From NCBI RefSeq assembly GCF_016801865.2, contig NC_068937.1, forward strand, positions 118,455,225-118,519,224: a DNA stretch of 64,000 nt, read 5' to 3'. The notes below the pieces were generated by a model. The model had not been told where the DNA came from. It worked only from the letters and a program-made list of their open reading frames with translations, and ran no database searches. Made by a program: the position numbers and the translations under genes. Of this stretch, positions 56,605-64,000 are shown piece after piece. The stretch comes from Culex pipiens pallens (lineage: Eukaryota > Arthropoda > Insecta > Diptera > Culicidae). Each line of letters opens with the position of its first letter. Positions within the stretch are counted from its first letter, which is position 1.

Positions 56605-57187
56605 TAACAAATCTTTTTCGATTGCTATTACCCCTAAACAACTCCCCAAAATTTGAAAGCGATTGGTTACGTCCAAACTTTGCGCATTGAATTTCAATTT
56701 TGTATGGGAATTAGTATGGAAAAAACTTCTTTTTAACATTTTGATTTTTGTCATTTTGATTTTTCACAAAATTTTTCAAACCAACACAATAGCGTTAAAA
56801 TTGAGAAAATTCTCTAAAACTTTCCCAAAGAATGCATTGTGCTATCTTGCTCCTGTCAAAAGATACAGCGTGCTCAAAACTGGTCTAAAACGTGATTTCC
56901 GAGCAAAAAACACGTTTTAGACCAGTTTTGAGGACGCTGTATCTTTTGAGAACAGCAAGATACATTTTCGGAAAAGTTTTAGAGAATTTTCTCAATTTTA
57001 ACGCTATTGTGCTGGTTTGAAAAATTTAGTGGAAAATAAAAAATCAAAATGTAAAAAAGAGGGGTTTTTTCATACTAACTCCCATACAAAATTGAAATGC
57101 AATGCGCAAAGTGTGGATGCAACCAATCGCCCTCAAGTTTAAGAGGCTTGTTTTGAGGCCCAAAAGGCATCAAAAATCTTTATTCTG
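56605..57187. mobile_element. Foldback element with about 280-bp arms
   Basis: AGCGATTGGTTACGTCCAAA and its inverse near 57,115-57,135, CATTTTGTATGGGA-type tracts, AATTGAGAAAATTCTCTAAA and CACGTTTTAGACCAGTTTTG all pair with inverted partners around a centre near 56,905. The outermost part is diverged, so no target duplication is defined. It is non-coding. Confidence 0.7.
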
Positions 57188-57399
57188 GTTTGATTTGATC
57201 ATTTTTCAAAATTTTTCCATTTAACGACGAGCCAGTCTAATGCCCAGGATTACTGCTTCTGATTTTAAGCCGATTTTAAGTCAATTTTTAACAGCTCACC
57301 TCCCAAGCCTTAGACTTTGCTGTCTGTTCTTAGCAGAAAATGTTTAAATAATTTGAATTTTTTTTTAATTTTTCGTTTCGAGCCCATTTAATGGTGAAG
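57188..57399. other. AT-rich spacer
   Basis: No feature is recognised. Confidence 0.35.
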
Positions 57400-57463
57400 G
57401 TCATAACAAATTGACAGTTTTAAAATAGTAGTTTATGCAACAAGTTGCAAAAAGAGGATTTTT
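57400..57463 (+). repeat. Family C repeat, left piece with target duplication
   Basis: AGTAGTTTATGCAACAAGTT leads into AAGTTGCAAAAAGAGGATTT at 57,442, the left target duplication of the retroposon. The uninterrupted equivalent is present at 15.7 kb. Confidence 0.75.
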
Positions 57464-58510
57464 GAGTAGTGCGGTGCCTGTGTGGACCCGCAGTCCTGTT
57501 TTTTCGTGTTATTTTCCGTCTCTTTTATGTCGCTGTTCGAGTGCATGGGGTGATTGGTCATTATAATTAAATAATGGCATCAGTGGTGCGGTGCCTGTGT
57601 GGACGCGCAGTCCTGTTTTTTCGTGTTATTTTCCGTCTCTTTTATGTCGCTGTTCGAGTGCATGGGGTGATTGGTCATTATAATTAAATAATGGCATCAG
57701 TGGTGCGGTGCCTGTGTGGACGCGCAGTCCTGTTTTTTCGTGTTATTTTCCGTCTTTTTTGTGTCGCTATTTGTGTACATGGGGTGATTGGATTTCTTCT
57801 TCTTCTTTTTTCATTTATTTTTTGTTCGCGCGTTCGTTGGCCGATGAATTTTATTTTTGTTCTCTTTATATAGTTTTCGATAGAAACGATCCGATTTTTG
57901 TTTTTGAGACAAGCAAGTCGTATTGCTGGATTAAGTCCTTTCCATATCATCGAGGATCGGAAGGCACGTCGACGGATATGTTTTAAGGCTTATGATATAA
58001 AATAATTTTAATGAATGAAGCACTTCCTACATCACCGTTGATCGGAAGGCACGCCGACGGAGTTTTTCGGGAGAATCGCGGTCGAATTAATACTATATTT
58101 AAATCCCTAGATAGGTATCTTTCCGCAGCCGGCTGTCTAAGATTTTTAAAATTTCAACCCATAAACAAATTGCTCATGGTCGCATCACCTACCACAGTGA
58201 ATCCTGACCTCATACCCAACTTACTAACCCCTCAAAACTCATGTGATACTTTGTCGGAGACGCAGTCGATTTGGCGGTCCCATCACTCAAGTATCGGACT
58301 AACATTCCCATCCACTTCCCCGTGTCTTACCACTGGTCGTGGCCGGCGTCGGTATTGATCAGCACGATAGGGACCTTTGAAAATTGCGAAGGGGTGATGA
58401 TTGGTTCCTACTTTTCATCTGTGGTCCACGGAGCAATGTTTGGGGGTCCTGGTCAATAACGAAGTAGCAGCTACGGGTAGACACCAATGCTATGCTATGC
58501 TATGCTATGC
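57464..58510 (+). mobile_element. Non-LTR retroposon with 117-bp 5' monomers
   Basis: The insert is bounded by a duplication of about 22 bp that begins AAGTTGCAAAAAGAGGATTT (57,442 and 58,511). It starts with 2.7 copies of a 117-bp monomer (GTGCGGTGCCTGTGTGGAC at 57,469, 57,586 and 57,703). It then has a body with two GATCGGAAGGCACG motifs (about 57,954 and 58,039), and ends in four CTATG/TGCTA tail repeats. Tandem 5' monomers carry the promoter in some LINEs. The body has no reverse-transcriptase domain, and its 115-codon frame (58,011-58,358) is not recognised, so this is a deleted LINE or a SINE-like derivative. Confidence 0.85.
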
Positions 58511-58880
58511 AAGTTGCAAAAAGAGGATTTTTTCAGCACGTGTCGTACATTTATCCAACGAGGTTCACCGAGTTGGATAAATACGAAGAGTGCTGAAAAA
58601 ATCAAGTTTTGTAGCGAGTTCCATACAACATTTTTTGCAATTCCAAAAAACACACACTGAGTGAAATTTTAAGTCAAATTTTCATGTATTTTGTCAATAA
58701 ATCGTTTAAATCAAATAAATGTTGAAAAGTGTTACTCTTCGAAACAAGTGCTGAAAAGTGTTGCTATTCGATTCTGTTATTTTTGATACAGAAAAGTAGG
58801 CTATTTCGTCGTTCAAGAATGACAGGAAAAGTGAGTAGTTTCACGACGGAATTGCAAAAAGTTTGTTTGTAACATTTCAA
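58511..58880 (+). repeat. Dispersed repeat family C, right piece
   Basis: The family C sequence resumes with the right target duplication, then TTTTTTCAGCACGTGTCG, TCCAACGAGGTTCACCGAG and GTGCTGAAAAGTGTT, ending at GTTTCACGACGGAATTGCAA. It aligns closely with the inverse of 15,298-15,720. Confidence 0.7.
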
Positions 58881-60029
58881 TTTTATTGGATAGCTAACTT
58901 CTATAAAACTTCTTTTCTGAGTTCATTACATGGATAGTTATCCTGTAAGTGAATCCGGTAACTCGTTGTTGTCAAATTTGATGTTGTTGTTTATTTTTAG
59001 GGGAAGTTTTTAGAATCATTAAAAAATCCGATTTTGAGCAACAATATTGTCGGTTTTGAAATCACTTACAGTGAAATCGAATAAAATTGGGTGATTTGGG
59101 AACATTAGAATGTTTACAAACTTATTATATTATATTCGTGATCGTAGTTTGGAAAAGGTTCTATCTTTTTACGGAACACGTGTCACATGACAGAACACAA
59201 GCTATAAAAATTAAATTCAGGGGTTACGTACATTAAAAATTACCAAAATTTATGTTTATGAAAATCAACTCACTTGATTGTAAGTTGTAGAGTTTTATTT
59301 GAAAGTGTCTTATAAACATAGCAAATCCCGTAGCTTATAGGGCCTTTAAAAAAATCCCAGAATTGTTTTTTCTTAAACTCCTGAATGTTTTATCAACTAT
59401 TTATTTTCGAGTGCCACAATATCTCGGGACCGAATTAAAAAAAATTTGAGCTAAGTCTGTTAAAATTTTCCGTGTATGTGACTAAGCCAGATATTGAAAT
59501 TTCACCTTAACAAAATCATCTGTATCTAAGCAGTTGACTTTATGGGTTGTTGATCTTCTCGATATCGATATATTCCAGTTGTCAATAAATTTTTTAGTCC
59601 CTTCAAGTAGCATGCTTTGATTTTTCGTTCTATAATTTAATACCTCCCGTTCAGGGAGCACATGACTGCTAATAATTACGGTGGTCACTTTGTAAGCCAA
59701 TGGATCTGGGTTCAATTCTCAACTGATCCCATCGAGAAAGTTAAGGTCACCCGCGACAGACACGGACGAGGAAACAAAGAGAAACGCAAAAAGTATCTTT
59801 TTCGTAACTTTTTCAAAATTTTACATAAAAGTCTCTTTGACACCAAATTTCTATCTCATCACCGTTTCAGACCTCTTTTTTCGCATGCTAAAAAATGAAA
59901 GGGGTCGTACCCTCCCTCGGATTCGTGATCAGGGACAAAAGTTACCCACGAAGAGGGGTCGGGCAACTGCTGTGTCAGTTGGCGGAGACAAGAAAATAGT
60001 TGTGCTACTGTCATTTTTATGCCTGTTAC
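58881..60029. other. Mostly AT-rich; tRNA-like module near 59.7 kb
   Basis: At about 59,665-59,735 the plus strand has GGTGGTCACTTTGTAAGCC and CTGGGTTCAATTCTC (B-box-like), a likely old SINE head. CCTCGGATTCGTGATCAG at about 59,915 also occurs at about 8,798. The rest shows no gene. Confidence 0.35.
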
Positions 60030-60278
60030 ACTGCCGCTCTAATCGTGTCCGTCCCATATGTAAAAACAGCAAGCCGAGATAAACGCGTGTCAAAGTTGTC
60101 CCGCCCATGTTATCCCGTGTTAGAATTTCACGAAAAAGTGGATTTTCTCCGGCTTTCTAGAACAAAGTACTTCATTTTATTGGTTTTTCTGATAGTTTAC
60201 ATGATTTTGAACCAAACTGCATCATTACCTCAAAATTGACGCAATTACATATGGGACGGACTAGCTTCGAGCGGCAGT
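60030..60278. mobile_element. MITE of the ACTGCCGCTC family, copy 2
   Basis: The left ACTGCCGCTC, CGTCCCATATGT and the right ACATATGGGACGGACTAG, GAGCGGCAGT are inverted termini. The 249-bp element shares its interior (CTTTCTAGAACAAAGTAC, AAAAGTGGATTTTCTCCGG) with 14,716-14,907 in opposite orientation. Confidence 0.7.
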
Positions 60279-60432
60279 ACAGATCTTTTGAAAGCATAAA
60301 AAAATAATCAATCAATTTTTCAAGTTTTTTAAGTTAATGTGATTTTACTATTTTTTTTTTATAAAAAAGTAAATTAAAATTTCAGTAGTGTTTAATTTTT
60401 TTAATTTTTTAAGGGTGCACAGCAGCCAAGAA

Positions 60433-60836
60433 GGTGGCAGTGCGTGGCCGAATGGTTACGCTGTCCGGTTTGTAAGCGGATGATTCTGGGTTCGATTCCC
60501 ATCTGCTGCAACCTTCCATCGGATGAGGAAGTAAAATGTCGGTCCCGGCCTTGGTTGTTAGGCCGTTAAGTCATTCCAGGTGTAGGAGTCGTCTCCATGC
60601 CATAAGTACAAACAACACACCAAACCAAGCCTACTCCGGTGGAATCGCTGGCGGCGGTTGGACTCGCAATCCGAAGGTCGTCAGTTCAAACACTGGGGTG
60701 GAAGGTTCCTTGGAGTAAAAAAAGGTTTGGGTGCTCTCCTCATTCAAGCCTTCGGACTCCTAGGTTCGAGCAGAAACTTGCAATAGAGACCACAAAAGAC
60801 CCGGGGGTCGTTAATGTGGATGGTTTGATTTGATTG
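60433..60836 (+). mobile_element. Full-length dimeric tRNA-derived SINE with 12-bp duplication
   Basis: AGCAGCCAAGAA flanks the element on both sides (60,421-60,432 and 60,837-60,848). The first tRNA-like monomer (60,442-60,512) has GTGGCCGAATGGTTACGC (A box) and TGGGTTCGATTCCC (B box). A linker of about 130 bp follows, then a second monomer (about 60,640-60,705) with GGCGGCGGTTGGACTCGCAA and a degenerate B box CAGTTCAAACACTGG. The 3' tail is TTTGATTTGATT. Pol III transcription would start at the first monomer. The dimeric plan matches the Twin SINEs described from Culex pipiens. Confidence 0.85.
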
Positions 60837-60848
60837 AGCAGCCAAGAA

Positions 60849-61916
60849 AGTTGTGGTCTTCTTATTCAAACTTTGTTGTAAATAACTTAGAAGACATTAA
60901 TTTACGGGATGAAAAAAAATCATATATTTTAAGTATATTTTATCAATGGCATCTCAAGAACTTCTGAAACCTTCTCCTACTTTGAAAAAAAAAAAACGCT
61001 TTTGCAGACAGTTTGAAAACGAAATCAGCTAAAATTTACAAAACGGATAATCTGTACCATTTTGTAGATTAGCTTCCCACAACAAACAATTTGGCATCAA
61101 ATGTTCAGCGATGAACGCTCTGAACTAACCTTCTAAAGTATATTCGTTTAAGATTTAAATCTACAAGCGCCATTACGCCAACAACTGCGATGCAACATTC
61201 CATTTCTTGCAAATCATATCTGATGTAAAGTTAGTAAAAAAAAAACTCATAAAAATAACGCCACCTTAAAAACGTCGTAAATTACGTAAACTGTTGTGCC
61301 ATTTTTTGATCAATTAGATAAAACCAACACTTTTTAATGCCCTCCCCTCCTCCAAAGCTAATCCTCTGTGATAACTCATCTAGATAAGCCATCTGGGTGG
61401 AGCGCCCAAGAAATGGTCTCCGAAGAAAAACGGTCAAAGTCATCCCGCAGAAGAAAGTTCCTGGCCCCCGACACAATGGGCGCGCACAACAAAACCTCCC
61501 AAGCGTGGGAGTTTTGAATTTGTAAACAAAACGCAAACAGACGCGCAATAGTTGGGGTGGAGAGGGGGTCGGGAGATTGTTTTGACGAGGTGTAAAGGCA
61601 TTTTGGGCAGGTGAATGCCGGAGGAAAGCCGGTAGATCACACATACTCACATGTTACAGAAAGTGCCGCCACCATCGGTAAAGTTGTCTCACACATGCAG
61701 GTGGTGACGTGTGCTATTGAAAGATTATCTCACGTTGATGAAAGAAGGTTGGTAACACGTGGTGAATCAACATCTTGTTTAGAGGTTTTGTTGCGAAAAG
61801 GCTCAGAGGTATTTTTTATTTGTTACATCAAAAGCATGTACAGTTTTTGGTTGATTTTAACTCAACATATAGAGAATAACTTTCATAAAAAACTAACTTA
61901 ATCCACCTATGTGGTT
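60849..61916. other. AT-rich, then unique block 61.3-61.8 kb
   Basis: No gene is supported. The block from 61,300 to 61,760 has balanced composition and a 122-codon minus frame (61,282-61,650) with proline-rich, low-complexity content and no domain, which I regard as chance. Confidence 0.3.
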
Positions 61917-61919
61917 AGA

Positions 61920-63129
61920 GCCTTCCTCACAACAATGGCTGTACACAAGTTTCATCTATTTTTTAGATCCGGCTTCAAAAAAATACATCGGTATCACTTA
62001 AGTGGCCATATCTCGAGACAGGGTTGCCAGATCTTCAATGTTTTGGGCTCGTTGGAAAGGTTTTTTGATAACCTAACCAACGATGGGTCGGATGATGGAT
62101 CCGGACAAAGTTTACATACATTTAAGTGAGATCCGGCTTCAAAAAAGTACATCAATATCACTTATGGGGCCATATCTCGAGACAGGGTTGCCAGATCTTC
62201 AATGTTATAGACTTGTTGGAAAGGTTTTTTGATAACCTAACCAACGATGGGTCGGATGATGGATCCGGACAAAGTTTACATACATTTAAGTGAGATCCGG
62301 CTTCAAAAAAGTACTTCAATTTCACTTAAGAGGCCATATCTCGAGACAGGGTTGCCAGATCTTCAATGTTTTAGACTCGTTGGAAAGGTATTTTGATAAC
62401 CTAATCAACAATAGGTCGAATGGTAGATCCGGACATAGTTTACATACATTTAAGTGAGATCCGGCTTCAAAAAAGTACATCAATATCACTTATGGGGCCA
62501 TATCTCGAGACAGGGTTGCCAGATCTTCAATGTTTTAGACTTGTTGGAAAGGTCTTTTGATAATCTAACCAACGATCGGTCGGATAGTGGAGCCGGACAT
62601 AGTTTACATACATTTAAGTGAGATCCGGCTTCAGAAAAGTACATAAATGTCACTTAAGTGGCCATATCTCGAGACAGGGTTGCCAGAACTTCAATGTTTT
62701 GGACTCATTGGAAAGGTATTTTGATAACCTAACCAACAATGGGTCGGATGATGGATCCGGACATAGTTTACATACAGTTAAGTGAGATCCAAATATATGT
62801 GAAAACACATTTTTATACATAACTTTTGAACTACTTATCGAAACTTCAATCTGTATAAAACTCGATCTATGGGACCCTAAACCAAGTCGAATGCAAAAAG
62901 TTCGGGTCAAATCGGTTCAGCCAGTGCCGAGAAACATGAGCTAGTTTGTTGGTCACATACATACATACACACACACATACACACACACATACACACACAC
63001 ATACACACAGACATTTGTTCAGTTTTCGATTCTGAGTCGATATGTATACATGAAGGTGGGTTTACGCCGTTTTTATACGAAGTTCATTTTTAGAGCAGGA
63101 TTATAGCCTTACCTCAGTGAGGAAGGCAA
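61920..63129. mobile_element. TIR element with internal 164-bp minisatellite
   Basis: GCCTTCCTCAC at 61,920 and GTGAGGAAGGC at 63,119 are exact inverted ends. Inside lie five tandem units of 164 bp (61,966-62,790), a short unique part, and a CACATACA microsatellite (62,952-63,012). The 3' part (GATTATAGCCTTACCTCAGT) is a tract I remember as common in mosquito genomes. The true ends may lie a few bases outside; ATCCACCTATGTGGTTAGA precedes the left end. It is non-coding. Confidence 0.65.
61966..62790 (+). repeat. 164-bp minisatellite, 5 copies
   Basis: ATCCGGCTTCAAAAAA or a variant starts at 61966, 62131, 62295, 62459 and 62623, and a last partial unit at 62787. Each unit includes CATATCTCGAGACAGGGTTG and GGTCGGATGATGGATCCGG. 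Units differ by a few substitutions. Confidence 0.9.
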
Positions 63130-63286
63130 AATGCAAAATCAAAGCATAATTGAATCTGTTTTCATAGAAACACGAATGAAGATAGTTTTTAAAATCAATT
63201 AAAAAATAAATTTATTTGGAAATCAAATCAAAAAAACAAGTATTCTGTGTGGCAACCATATTTTGAGCAACTCTTTTTTGTGTTTA

Positions 63287-63482
63287 TCCAGGTTTTTAAG
63301 CGAAGATGGCGTTCGAAAGGTGAACGTCCGAAATGTCAAAATCGTGCAGTAGCACCAACATTACAAAAAAAAATGTGGCGGTCATGCCATGGCACACTTT
63401 TTTCGCAATGTTGGTACCACTGTGCGATTTTGACATTTCGGGCGTTCACCATTCGAACGCCATCTTCGCTTAAAAACCTGGA
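63287..63482. mobile_element. TA-flanked foldback MITE (196 bp)
   Basis: TCCAGGTTTTTAAGCGAAGA at the left and its inverse at the right are perfect over the first 25 bases and flanked by TA (63,285-63,286 and 63,483-63,484). The arms continue with AACGTCCGAAATGTCAAAAT. Each arm contains GAAGATGGCG, close to a YY1/Pho site. It is non-coding. Confidence 0.85.
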
Positions 63483-63534
63483 TAGTTGAACAGTTTTGTA
63501 GAAGTTTTTTTTTCAATTAAGAGATTTAACATTA

Positions 63535-63630
63535 ACTTTTTTTTACTCTCTCAATTAATGTGTTTCCTTTTTTACTGTTTGGATGAAACAGTAAAAATGG
63601 ATATGCATTAATTGAGAGAGTAAAAAAAGT
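63535..63630. repeat. Nested double hairpin
   Basis: ACTCTCTCAATTAATG (left) pairs with CATTAATTGAGAGAGT (right), and inside it TTTACTGTTT pairs with AAACAGTAAA. This is about 96 bp of near-perfect palindrome and is probably a very small foldback element. Confidence 0.65.
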
Positions 63631-63894
63631 TTTTCAAGTGGGTCAAAACGACAATTAAGATATTTCCTGCAAAGCTATGATAGGCTATATAGAAACAAAT
63701 ATTTAAGGAGAATTGATGTGAGCGTTTATTTTTTTGTCAGATTATTTTTATTTATGTGTTTGTTAGTTTCAGTTTTTTTTTCAAATTATTAGCAATAATA
63801 TGAAAATCAAAACAAATATTTATTCTTTTATATCGGAGCACCACTTGAACAAAACATGTTTGGCGCCATCCATAAAGAATGTTACGCTCTAGGG

Positions 63895-64000
63895 CAGGGG
63901 TGCCCAACCTGATCTGATATTTCTGAAGTAGTGGCGGGCCGGAACTAACGTTTAATAAAAGTTAAAAAAGTTAATTTTTTTTTCTTAAAACTTATTTTAT
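63895..64000 (+). mobile_element. hAT-like terminus, runs off the window
   Basis: CAGGGGTGCCCAACCTGATC followed by GGCGGGCCGGAA has the form of a hAT-type 5' end and resembles the terminus at 48,025. The element continues beyond the right edge. Confidence 0.4.

Noticed and set aside
58011..58358. 115-codon frame as a retrotransposon protein
   Set aside because: No reverse-transcriptase, endonuclease or zinc-knuckle motif is visible. Kept only as part of the retroposon body.
62952..63012. CACATACA microsatellite as an independent finding
   Set aside because: It is an ordinary simple repeat within the TIR element.

Overview
This window is eukaryotic and almost entirely non-coding. It is AT-rich and packed with miniature inverted-repeat elements (MITEs), foldback elements, tRNA-derived SINEs, minisatellites and one very large satellite array. 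The SINE heads built from two tRNA-like monomers, the TA- and TTAA-flanked MITEs, retroposon tails of the (TTAGA)n and (CTATG)n kind and the overall texture fit a culicine mosquito, most likely Culex or a close relative. This is a judgement from remembered repeat families, not from a search. No complete protein-coding gene is visible. The best gene evidence is a first coding exon on the minus strand (23,000-23,081) that encodes a signal peptide and ends in a consensus splice donor. Two plus-strand exon candidates (2,205-2,341 and 11,405-11,510) are weaker. Much of the left 23 kb is probably intronic or intergenic DNA around such genes.

Layout. 0-23 kb: unique blocks separated by MITEs and SINEs, with a 152-bp tandem repeat at 4.8-5.7 kb, a pogo-type MITE at 14.2 kb, a 1.15-kb foldback element at 16.6 kb and a 2.1-kb TIR element at 17.9-20.0 kb. 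23-24 kb: signal-peptide exon and its GC-richer upstream region. 24.0-25.6 kb: CGTGACGGGACAACG motifs, then a 150-bp tandem repeat whose core matches the YY1/Pho consensus. 25.7-46.2 kb: a composite element of about 20.5 kb, dominated by about 30 tandem units of a 548-bp satellite. The array contains two near-identical 5.92-kb higher-order blocks, each with a 1.55-kb insert that itself contains a 141-bp minisatellite. 46.2-49 kb: unique and coding-like remnants. 49.2-52.7 kb: nested TIR elements carrying tRNA-like cores. 53.0-54.9 kb: a hAT-type foldback with an 8-bp target duplication. 55.2-56.3 kb: a degraded coding remnant. 57.4-58.5 kb: a retroposon with 117-bp 5' monomers in a clear 22-bp target duplication. 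60.4-60.8 kb: a full-length SINE. 61.9-63.1 kb: a TIR element with a 164-bp minisatellite. The last kilobase holds more MITEs.

The most unusual observation is in the 548-bp satellite. Nearly every unit carries GGCGCTTTTCAGCGCC (6-bp stem, TTTC loop) followed 14 nt later by GAAAGAG. That is the arrangement of the 3'-processing signal of replication-dependent histone pre-mRNAs (SLBP stem-loop plus U7-complementary downstream element). The same unit carries an NF-Y-type CCAAT box upstream. The encoded peptide is not a histone and its frame is not kept between units, so the array is either a relic of a histone-like transcription unit, an RNA with histone-type ends, or a coincidence spread by unit amplification.
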